Shown piece after piece: positions 49,855 through 59,227 of a stretch of 64,000 nt of DNA. Origin of the DNA: an uncultured Oscillospiraceae bacterium (GTDB lineage: Bacteria; Bacillota; Clostridia; Oscillospirales; Oscillospiraceae). Both the position numbers and the translations under genes were made by a program. Where the stretch lies: the NCBI GenBank assembly GCA_934646005.1, contig CAKUED010000012.1, forward strand, positions 1-64,000. Reading direction: 5' to 3'. Each line of letters opens with the position of its first letter. The stretch's first letter is position 1. The notes beneath the pieces were generated by a model. That model ran no database searches. It was given only the letters and a program-made list of their open reading frames with translations, and was not told the origin of the DNA.

Positions 49855-51624
49855 TTACAGCAGCCCCAGGCAGGCGTAGAAGATCGCGCCGACCGCCTGC
49901 GCAAACTGCGCGACGGTATAGTCGGGGTGGCTGTCGAGCTGACACATCAGCGCGGTATTCGCAAGACCTCCGTCCGCCGCGTACTGGCGCAGCCTCGGTT
50001 CGCGGCGGGCAGCGCCCTGACACATCAGGTCAAAGCACACCGGGTTTTTGACCAGCCGCCCGAACAGTGTCCGATCCGGCGTCTCCGGGCGGAGGATATA
50101 CTGCGTCTCGCTCCAGGTGACAGCCAGATATTCGCCGATCTGCCGGAAGATCTCGGCGCACGCCGGGTGTGCGGGGTCGGCAGCCATGGTCATGAAATAT
50201 TCCAGACAGGGCTTGCGCAGATCCTGCGGCTGCGTGGGGACGATCAGCCGGTCGCCCTCCGCCCGGAACAGACCTTTTTGCAGCACCTGCTCGTATACGG
50301 CGGGGTCCTGCTGCGGCAGATCGCGCGCCGCCAGCCGGAACACGCCGGACTGGCAGGTGTATTTTTGCAGCGTGCCGGGCAAAAGCGTATTGAAGTTGTT
50401 GATGCTGCGCACATCGTTGGCGTCGTACTGCTTCTGTGGGAAGCTGCCGAGGTCGATGATAAAGTTGTACACCTCCAGCGGGATCTCGGGGATCGAGCCG
50501 TCGGGGCGTACCCAGCCCGTGCCGAGCTCCGTACCCAGCGTGTGGGCGAAGAAGCCGCGGGACACATCCGCCCCGGCGGCTGCCTGCTCCACAGCGGCGG
50601 TAAAGGCAGCCATAGGACCGTCATTCGTGTTCATGACTGCGCCGCCGGGGACGGTATATGTTTGCAGCAGCTTGCACAGATCGGTGATCTTTGCAAACTG
50701 CGCCTCGTAGTCCAGCGCCGTGTTTTCGCGCATCCCGCGCGTTTTATACGTCTCGCCGCCTACGATCCGATTGCGGATCACCACATCCGGGAAGCACAGA
50801 CCGATGGCGTCAAAGCCGCGCAGAGTGCCCGCGATCTGCTCCATAGCAGCCGCGCCGCACTCCATTTCCGCGAGCGAAGCGGTTTTGGACAGCGCTGCGG
50901 CGTCGATCTGCGCCGCCTTTCCCTGCGCGTACAGCGTGCCCGCGGCGCGCAGCAGGCGCGTCAGCAGCAGAATCGGTCCGATGAGCTGTTCGGCTGCCGC
51001 GAAGGCGGCGGGAAACCAGTCATATTCCTTGCAGAGGGCGAGCTTGCCGTCAATGCTCACGACCAGCTTGATGTCCGTGCCGCCGATGTCCATGCCCAGG
51101 AGCATCCGCCCCTGCGTCATGGCGGGCAGACGGGTGAACACCGGCTCGCCGCAGGGCGGCGCAGCGTCCGCGGCGCACGGCGGCTCGCAGGCGATGTCGC
51201 GGCAGCGGAACGAAAAACGCTCCCGCCCCTGCGTGAGGGCAGAGATCGTGCGCTCGTTCACATTCAGGCACTTACCGAAGCCGGTGCGCCGGGGCTTGGG
51301 CAGCGCAGTCTGGAATACCTCGTCCAGCCCCTGTGCCAGCTCCGCGCAGCCGCGGTCCGCGGGGTCAATATACACGTCGATGCGCAGCGCGCCGAGAGAC
51401 GACAGAATGTTATACAGCATGGCGTGCACATAGGAGCGGATGAACGCCGCCTCCTCCGCCGAGGCCGCCTCCGGCAGCATCAGCGGGAAGCAGCGGACGC
51501 TGCCGTCGTAGAGCGTCACATGGATGTGGAACGGGCGCGAGCCGTAGATCTGAAACGCCTTGCGAACGTCCGTGATGTACACGGGCTGGTCGCTTTGCGC
51601 CTGCTCGAGAAATCGGGAAAGCAC
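49855..51624 (-). CDS. ASKHA/ROK-like protein in a glycyl radical operon, function unknown
   Basis: The 589-residue protein has an N-terminal domain of about 170 residues with no family I know. An ASKHA ATPase fold follows, starting GRMLLGMDIGGTDIKLVVS (174-192) with a phosphate-2-like stretch (SRGFFAHTLGTELGTGW). The C-terminal half (about 420-589) is helical and unfamiliar. It starts with GTG six bases after the activase stop, and the ribosome site AAGGAG is within the end of the activase gene, so the two are coupled. A sugar kinase, or an ATP-driven helper of the radical enzyme (compare BadF-type activators), are both possible. Confidence 0.55.
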   Translation of the reverse strand: MLSRFLEQAQSDQPVYITDVRKAFQIYGSRPFHIHVTLYDGSVRCFPLMLPEAASAEEAAFIRSYVHAMLYNILSSLGALRIDVYIDPADRGCAELAQGLDEVFQTALPKPRRTGFGKCLNVNERTISALTQGRERFSFRCRDIACEPPCAADAAPPCGEPVFTRLPAMTQGRMLLGMDIGGTDIKLVVSIDGKLALCKEYDWFPAAFAAAEQLIGPILLLTRLLRAAGTLYAQGKAAQIDAAALSKTASLAEMECGAAAMEQIAGTLRGFDAIGLCFPDVVIRNRIVGGETYKTRGMRENTALDYEAQFAKITDLCKLLQTYTVPGGAVMNTNDGPMAAFTAAVEQAAAGADVSRGFFAHTLGTELGTGWVRPDGSIPEIPLEVYNFIIDLGSFPQKQYDANDVRSINNFNTLLPGTLQKYTCQSGVFRLAARDLPQQDPAVYEQVLQKGLFRAEGDRLIVPTQPQDLRKPCLEYFMTMAADPAHPACAEIFRQIGEYLAVTWSETQYILRPETPDRTLFGRLVKNPVCFDLMCQGAARREPRLRQYAADGGLANTALMCQLDSHPDYTVAQFAQAVGAIFYACLGLL

Positions 51625-51629
51625 AGCGG

Positions 51630-52523
51630 TCACTCCTTTATGATATTTGTGATGCCCTCGCGGGCAAGAAGATCGTAAAAATGCGCCAGCTCCACCGCGG
51701 AAAACGCCCCGCCGGAGACCGGGTACGTCCGCTCCAGCGCCGCGTATTTGCTGCGGCAGAGGGGGTTGAAGTTCAGCAGCTCCCACGGCGTATGCGGCGA
51801 GGCCCTGCGCAGATAACGCGCGATGGCGCGCAGATTCCCGTCCGTTGCCGTATAGCCGGGGATGAGCGGCGTGCGCACGAGCACGTCGGCACCCCGCGCG
51901 AGCAGATGCTCAAAATTCTCCAAAATCACGCGGTTGTCCGCGCCGAGATGCGTTTTGTGCAGCGCGGGATCGAAAAATTTGATGTCCACGAGGAACTGAT
52001 CCGTGACCGGCAGCAGCGCCTCGATCGCCTGCGGCGGGGCGAGCAGACAGGACTCAATGGCGGTATGGACGCCCGCGTCTTTGCAGAGCGCAAGCAACTG
52101 CGCGGCAAACTGCCACTGCATCAACACCTCGCCGCCGGAGAGCGTCACGCCGCCGCTTTCGCCGAAGAACACGCGGTCGCGCAGCAGAAGCTCCGCCGCC
52201 TCCCGGGCGCTGACGCTGCGCCCCTGCACAGACATTGCGGCGGCGGGGCAGGCATCCACGCAGCGCCCGCACAGCGTGCAGCGTGTTCTGTCCACATGGA
52301 TGCGCTCGCCGAGCGTCAGCGCTCCCTCCGGGCAGGCATTCACACAGCCTCCGCACCGCACGCACGTCTGCGGGCTGTGCCAGAGCGCGGGCTTTGGGTC
52401 GATGCCCTCCGGGTTCTGACACCACGGGCAGCGCAGCGGGCAGCCCTTGAGAAACAGCGTGCTGCGCAGACCTGCGCCGTCGTGCACGGCAAAGCGCTTA
52501 CAGTCAAAAATGATCCCGTTCAT
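51630..52523 (-). CDS. glycyl radical enzyme activase with ferredoxin-type insert
   Basis: The 297-residue radical SAM protein has CX3CX2C in GCPLRCPWC (C28, C32, C35). Two [4Fe-4S] ferredoxin motifs follow: CVRCGGCVNACPE (C54, C57, C60, C64) and CTLCGRCVDACPA (C82, C85, C88, C92). GGVTLSGGEVLMQW comes next. This is the usual layout for activases of dehydratase-type glycyl radical enzymes. The start overlaps the GRE 2 stop by four bases (ATGA). Confidence 0.92.
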   Translation of the reverse strand: MNGIIFDCKRFAVHDGAGLRSTLFLKGCPLRCPWCQNPEGIDPKPALWHSPQTCVRCGGCVNACPEGALTLGERIHVDRTRCTLCGRCVDACPAAAMSVQGRSVSAREAAELLLRDRVFFGESGGVTLSGGEVLMQWQFAAQLLALCKDAGVHTAIESCLLAPPQAIEALLPVTDQFLVDIKFFDPALHKTHLGADNRVILENFEHLLARGADVLVRTPLIPGYTATDGNLRAIARYLRRASPHTPWELLNFNPLCRSKYAALERTYPVSGGAFSAVELAHFYDLLAREGITNIIKE

Positions 52524-54877
52524 GCCGATTCATAGGTGGTGCGGGCGATGATCTCGTCCTGTAAATCGCGCGCAAGCTCGGTAAAGTACGCGGTGTAGCC
52601 CGCCACGCGGACGGTCAGACCGCGGTAGTTTTCGGGATGCACCTGCGCGTCCTTCAGATCTGCCTCATTGAGCACATTGAATTGGATATGGCTGATGCCG
52701 AGCCGGCAGACCGCCCGCAGAAGCTGCGTGAATTTGACGATGCCGGTCTGTGTCTGGAAGAACTGCGGCAGGAATTTCATGTTGAGCAGCGTGCCGTTGC
52801 TCGCCTTTTCAAACGGCAGACGGGAAACGGAGTGCAGCAGTGCCGTCGGACCGCTGACATCCCTTCCGTACATGGCGGATACGCCGCCGTCTGCCAGCGG
52901 GTCTCTGGCGTACCGCCCGTCGGCGGAGGCGGCGACGTTCTGCCCCATGGGCACATGCGCCGAGACTGTGTACAGACCCATCTGATAGATGCCGCCGCGC
53001 GCGTTGCGGTATTTGCGCAGACCGTCGGCAAAGTAATTGACCCACTTTGCGCCGAGCTCGTCCACCCACGGCACGTCGTTGCCGTATTTGGGCACTTTGT
53101 TCAGCAGCATCGTGCGCACGAGCGGTGCGTCCCGGAAATCCGTTTGCAGCGCGTGCAGCAGCTCCTGCGCGCTCAGCCTGTGCTCGTCATAGACCAGCGC
53201 CTTGATGGCAGCCAGAGAGTCCGCAACGTTGGCGACCTGGATCGCCTGCACGCCTGCGAAGTTATAGTGCGCGCCGCCCTGCGTCACGTCGAGCCCGCGC
53301 GTCATGCAGTCGTCGATCACGGCGGAGAGGAACGGTGTGGGCAGCAGCGCCTCGTGCATATGCTCTACCTGCGTCACGCACGCGACCATGCGGTCGGTGA
53401 AATAGTCGATCTGCCTGGCAAAGGCATCTTCCAGCGCCTGAAAGGTCCGATAGGTGGTGAGGTCGCCCAGATCCAGCCCGGTCTGCTCGCCCGTGAGCTG
53501 GTCAACGCCGTGGTTCAGCGTCAGCTCCAGCACCTTCAGCAGGTTGAACATCGCCGCGTCGCTCCACGCGAGCGTGTTGCCGTGGGTCGTCAGCTCCACG
53601 CAGCCCACGATCGCGTAGTCCATCGCGTGCTCCTGATGCACGCCGTGCGCCTCCAGCGCGGGGATGACCGCCTCGTCATTGAAGATCTGCGGCATCCCGC
53701 TGCCAAGCGCGATGACACGCGCGGCAGCTTCCAGAAGCGCCTGCGGCGAATTTTTGTGGATGCGCAGCGACAGATTGGGCTGCGGCAGCAGCAGGTGCGC
53801 CTGCGCCCGCAAAAACAGATAGCTCAGCTCGTTGGAGGCATCGGCGCCGTTCAGGTCCTGCCCGCCGATGGCGACGTTGAAGCCGATGGGGAAGCCCGCA
53901 AAATACTTTGCGCTGTTGGAATTGCGCAGATACACCAGCTGATTGAACTTCAGCCACAGGCATTCGGTGATCTCCAGCGCGTCCTCCAGCGTCATACCCT
54001 GCGCGCGGCTGTAGGTGAAATACGGATACAGATACTGATCCATCCGCCCGGGTGAGAACGAGGAGGCGTTGCCCTCCATCTGCAAAATGACGTACAAAAA
54101 CCAGAGCGACTGCACCGCCTCCTGATACGTCTGTGCCGGGGCGGACGCCAGCTTTTCGCAGACTGCGGCGACCTCGCGCAGATTCTCCCGCCCGGTCTGG
54201 CGGTACAGGCTCTGCGCAAGCTGGGCGTAGCGGCGGATAAAGCAGCACGCGCCCTCCATCGTGAGCACCACGCTCTCAAAAAACGCCTTCTGCCTGCCGG
54301 ACGCGTGGATCAGATGGTCCAGCGCCTGGCGCCGCAGCCCGTCAGGACCGAGCGCCAGCCATTTGCGCGTGTTGGGGCAGATATGCCCCTGCGAGTGGTC
54401 CTTCTGGTTGATCTTAACGACCCTGGCGATGGCGTCAACCTGCGGACCGATCGCCTCGCGCACCTGATCCTCCAGCGAACGTCCCTTCCAGTAGGGCAGG
54501 ATCTCGTTGCGAAACTCCGTCACATCCTCCATGTGGATCTGAAACCGATCCTGCGGGCGGGTGGGGAGCGTCTCAAACTCCCGGTCTACCCAAGACGCGC
54601 CGGTCTCCGGGAATACCACGCCGCCGCGGACGCCGGGGGTGCGGTTGCCCACGATCCGCTCGTGCGGCTCAATGCGGATGGTCATCTCCTCCAGCGCCGC
54701 CTTCAGTGCTTTGGCGCGCCGGATGCAGCGAGGTTGCCCCTCCGTCTGCTGATAGCTTTTTGTGATGATGCGCGCCTGCTCGATGGTGGCATAGCGCGGC
54801 TCGTCCAGCATTTCCTTTTTGAGCACTGCGATCCGATCGGACATCGGCAGCGCTTCGATCGTCTGGGTCACATCCAT
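52520..54877 (-). CDS. glycyl radical enzyme, diol-dehydratase/hydroxyproline-dehydratase-like (GRE 2)
   Basis: The 785-residue protein has the thiyl loop YAIVGCVELTTHG (C426, Glu428) and the radical loop VRVAGYTAYF (Gly760). HSQGHICPNTRKWLALG at 161-177 and SPGRMDQYLYPYF are typical of the dehydratase branch. GCVE indicates elimination chemistry (water, amine or sulfite loss). The substrate is not clear: glycerol/propanediol or hydroxyproline dehydratases are the nearest patterns I recall, but no microcompartment or aldehyde dehydrogenase genes lie nearby. ATG 54877 has GGGAGGGAG. It is divergent from AraC 2, its likely regulator. Confidence 0.88.
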   Translation of the reverse strand: MDVTQTIEALPMSDRIAVLKKEMLDEPRYATIEQARIITKSYQQTEGQPRCIRRAKALKAALEEMTIRIEPHERIVGNRTPGVRGGVVFPETGASWVDREFETLPTRPQDRFQIHMEDVTEFRNEILPYWKGRSLEDQVREAIGPQVDAIARVVKINQKDHSQGHICPNTRKWLALGPDGLRRQALDHLIHASGRQKAFFESVVLTMEGACCFIRRYAQLAQSLYRQTGRENLREVAAVCEKLASAPAQTYQEAVQSLWFLYVILQMEGNASSFSPGRMDQYLYPYFTYSRAQGMTLEDALEITECLWLKFNQLVYLRNSNSAKYFAGFPIGFNVAIGGQDLNGADASNELSYLFLRAQAHLLLPQPNLSLRIHKNSPQALLEAAARVIALGSGMPQIFNDEAVIPALEAHGVHQEHAMDYAIVGCVELTTHGNTLAWSDAAMFNLLKVLELTLNHGVDQLTGEQTGLDLGDLTTYRTFQALEDAFARQIDYFTDRMVACVTQVEHMHEALLPTPFLSAVIDDCMTRGLDVTQGGAHYNFAGVQAIQVANVADSLAAIKALVYDEHRLSAQELLHALQTDFRDAPLVRTMLLNKVPKYGNDVPWVDELGAKWVNYFADGLRKYRNARGGIYQMGLYTVSAHVPMGQNVAASADGRYARDPLADGGVSAMYGRDVSGPTALLHSVSRLPFEKASNGTLLNMKFLPQFFQTQTGIVKFTQLLRAVCRLGISHIQFNVLNEADLKDAQVHPENYRGLTVRVAGYTAYFTELARDLQDEIIARTTYESA

Positions 54878-55045
54878 GGCAGCTCCCTCCCCATGTATTC
54901 CATAGAATGTTCTATTTTGACTATACCGCAGCATTGCGCAGGTTTATACTCACGATTGTGCCCAAAAGGTATATAAAACTGAACAACCGCTTGCGCAAAT
55001 CGGTTCGGGCGTGGTATGATCACTTTGACGGAAAGAGGGGCGGAT

Positions 55046-55846
55046 ATGGAGCGTTTTTTTGATATAATCGATAGCAGCAGACCGATTTTGCGGTTTTGCG
55101 AGCGCTTTGACGACCGCAGCCCGATCTGGAACTATACCCGGCACAGTCACCCCTATATTGAACTGCTGTTCTTTCTGGACGGCAAGGCAAGCCTGGAGAT
55201 TTCAGGGATGCAGCTGTCTGTTTCCCTGTTTGATGCGGTTGTATACCCCGCCGGATGGAAGCACCAGGAGGAGATCACCCCTGAACGCAGGCGGGAGGTG
55301 ATCTGCCTGTGGGTCGATCTGCCGGAGCTGCGGCTGCCGTCGCCGATCCAGCTGCATGACCGCGACGGGACGATCGGTCAGCTGTTTCAGATGATCTACA
55401 GCGAGGCAAAGCGCAAGCACCCTGAGCCGCTGCTGCTGGAGCAGGAGCTGAAAACGCTGCTGATGCTGATGCTGCGCAATCAGAGTGAGGCAAAGACTGC
55501 CGAGGGCGCGCTGACATATGTTGTGCAGTATCTCCACGCGCACTATGCAGAGCCCATCACGCTGGAGCAGCTTGCACAGATGGAGCATATCAGCAAGTCC
55601 TACCTGTCCCGGCGCTTCCGGCAGCAGACGGGGATGACCGTGATCAGCTACGTCAACCGCCTGCGTGTGGAGGCAGCCCGGCGGCTGCTGATCGGCTCGG
55701 ATATGCGGGTGAACGAGATCGCCTATCAGGTGGGCTTTGAGTGCCCAAAATATTTTTATCGGGTGTTCAAGAGCGTGACGGGCGCGTCGCCCGCTGCGTT
55801 CCGCAAAAGCTATACGTCGGAGCGCACCGACCCGGAAACGATCTGA
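55046..55846 (+). CDS. AraC-family transcriptional activator (2)
   Basis: The 266-residue protein has a cupin-like sensor (YTRHSHPYIELLFFLDGKAS, then YPAGWKHQEEI) and a C-terminal double HTH (EQLAQMEHISKSYLSRRFRQ and VNEIAYQVGFECPKYFYRVF). AGAGGGGCG precedes ATG 55046. It sits between the divergent glycyl radical operon and the PfkB-Gnd operon and may control both. Confidence 0.88.
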   Translation: MERFFDIIDSSRPILRFCERFDDRSPIWNYTRHSHPYIELLFFLDGKASLEISGMQLSVSLFDAVVYPAGWKHQEEITPERRREVICLWVDLPELRLPSPIQLHDRDGTIGQLFQMIYSEAKRKHPEPLLLEQELKTLLMLMLRNQSEAKTAEGALTYVVQYLHAHYAEPITLEQLAQMEHISKSYLSRRFRQQTGMTVISYVNRLRVEAARRLLIGSDMRVNEIAYQVGFECPKYFYRVFKSVTGASPAAFRKSYTSERTDPETI

Positions 55847-55879
55847 ATTTGTAATAGAATCATTTTGGAGGAGGAGATC

Positions 55880-56953
55880 ATGGATAGAAAACGCGGATAC
55901 CGCTACGCCCTCGCGTGTCCCACGAGCATGGGCGTGCGCATTACGCCGCCGGAGCGGATGGCGGTGCAGAACAGCAATCTGTTCTATTTGCAGGCGACGA
56001 GCGCGGAGTCGAACGTGCTGAACGTCGCGTCGAGCCTTGGGCGGGAGTGCCTCGTGCTGACCAAATTTGTCAAGGACAGCCCCGTCGCCGACCTCATCAA
56101 GCGGCAGCTCCGCGCGCGGAATATCCGCTTTGAGGGTCTGGACGTGGAGCAGGGCGGCCCGTGGGGCTATCGCCATCAGTTCAACATCGCGGACTCCGGC
56201 TTCGGTCTGCGCGCGCCGCGCGTCTGGAATGACCGCGCGGGCGAGGTCGGCAGAACGCTTTGCATCGAGGATTTTGATGTTGACCGTATCTTCGGGCAGG
56301 AGAGTGTCGGCATTCTGCACCTGTCCGGCTTAATTGCCGCCATGAGCCATGAGACGACCGAGTGCTGCCTTGCGCTGGCGAAAGCGGCGAAGCAGTACGG
56401 CACGCTCGTTTCCTTTGACCTCAATTACCGCGCGTCGTTCTGGAAGGGGCGCGAGGAAGAACTGTCCGCCGCGTTCCGCGAGATTGCGTCTCTTGCCGAT
56501 GTGCTCATCGGCAACGAGGAGGACTTCCAGCTCTGCCTCGGTTTTCAAGGTCCTGAGGCGGGCGGCAAGGACCTCGCTTCTAAAATTGAATCCTTTAAGG
56601 GCATGATCTCGCAGGTGCAGGCAAAGTATCCGAATGCCAAAATGTTCGCCACGACGCTGCGGCAGGTTATTTCCGCCAATGAGCATCTGTGGGGCGCGAT
56701 CGTCCTCGCGGACGGCAAGTGGTACGTTGAAGAGCCGCGCGAAATTCAGGTACTCGACCGCATCGGCGGCGGTGACGGCTTCTCCGGCGGGCTGCTGTAC
56801 GGCGTGCTGAGCGGCTGGGACGCGGAACAGTGCCTCCAGTTCGGCTGGGCGAGCGGTGTTCTGGCGGCTTCGAGCCTCAATGACTACGCCGAGCCCGCGG
56901 ATGAAAAGCAGATCTGGGATATTTACAAGGGAAACGCGAGGGTGCAGAGATGA
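55880..56953 (+). CDS. PfkB-family sugar (acid) kinase, KdgK-like
   Basis: The 357-residue kinase has the N-terminal substrate region [14 protein letters not shown] and the C-terminal PfkB signature [16 protein letters not shown] with the catalytic Asp. [12 protein letters not shown] is the typical middle strand of 2-keto-3-deoxygluconate kinases. In context it would phosphorylate a keto-sugar acid. GGAGGAGG precedes ATG 55880. The stop overlaps gnd by four bases. Confidence 0.85.
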   Translation: MDRKRGYRYALACPTSMGVRITPPERMAVQNSNLFYLQATSAESNVLNVASSLGRECLVLTKFVKDSPVADLIKRQLRARNIRFEGLDVEQGGPWGYRHQFNIADSGFGLRAPRVWNDRAGEVGRTLCIEDFDVDRIFGQESVGILHLSGLIAAMSHETTECCLALAKAAKQYGTLVSFDLNYRASFWKGREEELSAAFREIASLADVLIGNEEDFQLCLGFQGPEAGGKDLASKIESFKGMISQVQAKYPNAKMFATTLRQVISANEHLWGAIVLADGKWYVEEPREIQVLDRIGGGDGFSGGLLYGVLSGWDAEQCLQFGWASGVLAASSLNDYAEPADEKQIWDIYKGNARVQR

Positions 56954-58401
56954 AAAAAGCAGATATTGGTCTCATCGGTCTTGCCGTGATGGGCGAAAAC
57001 CTGGTCATGAACATGGAGTCCAGGGGCTTTACCGTGGCGGTCTTCAACCGCACGACGGAAAAAGTGGACAAATTCGTCAACGGCAGAGCCGCCGGCAAGA
57101 ATATCATCGGCTGCCACAGCCTTGAAGAGCTGGTGGCGAACCTTGAAACGCCGCGCAAGGTGTTCATGATGGTAAAAGCCGGGCAGGCTGTGGACGACAT
57201 GATCGAGCAGCTTCTGCCGCTGCTGGACGACGGCGATATTTTAATTGACGGCGGCAACTCCCACTTCCCCGACACCATCCGCCGGACGGCGTATGTCGAG
57301 TCCAGGGGCAAGCTCTACATCGGCACGGGCGTATCCGGCGGCGAGGAGGGCGCGCTGAAGGGTCCGAGCATGATGCCCGGCGGCAGCCCCGCCGCGTGGC
57401 AGTATGTGAAGCCGATCTTCCAGGCGATCTGCGCGAAGGTCGAGGACGGCGCGCCGTGCTGCGAATGGGTCGGCGAGAACGGTGCGGGGCACTTTGTCAA
57501 AATGGTGCACAACGGCATTGAGTACGGCGATATGCAGCTCATCTGCGAAGCGTACCAGCTCATGCGCGACCTGCTCGGGATGTCGGATGACGAGATGCAC
57601 GAGGTCTTTGCCGCATGGAACAAGACGGAGCTGGATTCCTACTTAATTGAGATCACCCGCGATATTCTTGCCTACAAGGACACCGACGGGCAGCCCATCG
57701 TGGAAAAAATTCTCGATACCGCCGGTCAAAAGGGTACGGGCAAGTGGACGGGGATCGCCGCGCTGGACGAGGGCGTGCCGCTGACGCTCATCGGCGAAGC
57801 GGTGTTTGCCCGCTGCCTGTCCGCGATGAAGTCTGAGCGCGTCGAGGCATCCAAGGAATACGCCCGCACGATCCCGGCGTTCACCGGCGACAGGGCGGAG
57901 ATGGTCGAAGCCATCCGGCAGGCGCTCTACGCGTCCAAGATCATTTCCTACGCGCAGGGCTACACGCTCATGCGCACCGCCGCAAAAACCTATGGCTGGA
58001 ATCTCAACTACGGCGGCATCGCGCTCATGTGGCGCGGCGGCTGCATCATCCGCTCGGTGTTCCTCGGCAAGATCAAGGAAGCGTATGACAAGAATCCCGA
58101 GCTTTCCAACCTCCTGCTCGACCCGTATTTCAAGGGCACGATGAAATCGCTCCTTCCCGCGTGGCGGAAGGTCGCGGCAGCAGCCGTGCAGTACGGCGTG
58201 CCCGCCCCCGCGATGACGGCGGCGCTGAGCTACTTCGACGGCTACACCACCGACCGTCTGCCCGCGAATCTGCTGCAGGCGCAGCGGGATTACTTCGGCG
58301 CGCACACCTACGAACGGCTGGACAGCCCCAGAGGGCAGTTCTTCCACACCAACTGGACGGGTCACGGCGGCAATACCGCCGCAGGGACATACAATGCATG
58401 A
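56950..58401 (+). CDS. gnd: 6-phosphogluconate dehydrogenase, decarboxylating
   Basis: The 483-residue protein is a full-length Gnd. It has [13 protein letters not shown] and NRTT for NADP binding, [19 protein letters not shown], the catalytic Lys in [13 protein letters not shown], and the [17 protein letters not shown] motif [12 protein letters not shown]. It converts 6-phosphogluconate to ribulose 5-phosphate and CO2. A gluconate or mannonate route is suggested by the kinase before it and the LarA-like enzyme after it. Confidence 0.93.
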   Translation: MKKADIGLIGLAVMGENLVMNMESRGFTVAVFNRTTEKVDKFVNGRAAGKNIIGCHSLEELVANLETPRKVFMMVKAGQAVDDMIEQLLPLLDDGDILIDGGNSHFPDTIRRTAYVESRGKLYIGTGVSGGEEGALKGPSMMPGGSPAAWQYVKPIFQAICAKVEDGAPCCEWVGENGAGHFVKMVHNGIEYGDMQLICEAYQLMRDLLGMSDDEMHEVFAAWNKTELDSYLIEITRDILAYKDTDGQPIVEKILDTAGQKGTGKWTGIAALDEGVPLTLIGEAVFARCLSAMKSERVEASKEYARTIPAFTGDRAEMVEAIRQALYASKIISYAQGYTLMRTAAKTYGWNLNYGGIALMWRGGCIIRSVFLGKIKEAYDKNPELSNLLLDPYFKGTMKSLLPAWRKVAAAAVQYGVPAPAMTAALSYFDGYTTDRLPANLLQAQRDYFGAHTYERLDSPRGQFFHTNWTGHGGNTAAGTYNA

Positions 58402-59218
58402 GTATAAGCTGATCGCGCTCGATCTGGACGGGACTCTGCTGGATTCCGGCAAGCGCTTGAGCCCGAAAAATGCCGCCGCGCTGCGGCGGGCGGCTGAGAG
58501 CGGCGCGCAGATCGTGCCCACAACGGGACGGTTTTTTGACGGTATGCCGCAGGTCATCCGGGAGCTGCCGTATCTGTGCTATGCCATTACGATCAACGGT
58601 GCGCAGGTGCTGGATGTGCGCACCGGCAGTGTGCTCTACCGTGCGGAGATCCCGCTGCCGCGGGCGCTGGCAATTATGGAATACCTCGACACGCTGCCGG
58701 TCATTTACGACTGCTACTGCGGCAGCTGGGGCTGGATCACGCGTGCGATGCAGGATGCCGCGCCGGAGTTTATCTCCGATGTGCATAGCCTGCACATGGT
58801 GCAGGAGCTGCGCACGCCGGTGGATGAGCTGAAGGCGTATCTTCGCGCCCGGGGCGATGATGTGCAGAAGATCCAATTGTTTTTGCAGGACGTTTCGCAG
58901 CGCCCCGCCGTCATGGCGGAGCTGGAGCGGCGCTTTCCGGGCACGGCAGCGTCCACATCGCTGCAAAATAACATTGAGATCAACACCGCCGCGGCGAATA
59001 AGGGCGACGCCGTGCGCGCGCTGGCTGCGCATCTGGGTATCCCCATGGAGCAGACGATCTCCTTTGGCGACGGCAGCAACGACCTGAGCATGATCCGCGC
59101 GTGCGGCCTCGGCGTTGCCATGGCGAACGCCTGCCCCGCCGTGCTGGCAGCGGCGAACCGCGTCACAAAGTCCTGCGACGAAAGCGGCGTTGCCGCGGTG
59201 CTGGACGAGCTTTTTTGA
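58394..59218 (+). CDS. HAD-superfamily Cof-type phosphatase
   Basis: The 274-residue protein has motif [12 protein letters not shown], motif III Lys in the cap-following region and motif [12 protein letters not shown]. The large C2-type cap places it with Cof/YidA sugar phosphatases. It overlaps gnd by eight bases, so it is translationally coupled and probably trims a sugar phosphate in the same pathway. Substrate unknown. Confidence 0.85.
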   Translation: MHEYKLIALDLDGTLLDSGKRLSPKNAAALRRAAESGAQIVPTTGRFFDGMPQVIRELPYLCYAITINGAQVLDVRTGSVLYRAEIPLPRALAIMEYLDTLPVIYDCYCGSWGWITRAMQDAAPEFISDVHSLHMVQELRTPVDELKAYLRARGDDVQKIQLFLQDVSQRPAVMAELERRFPGTAASTSLQNNIEINTAAANKGDAVRALAAHLGIPMEQTISFGDGSNDLSMIRACGLGVAMANACPAVLAAANRVTKSCDESGVAAVLDELF

Positions 59219-59227
59219 AAGACGGAT

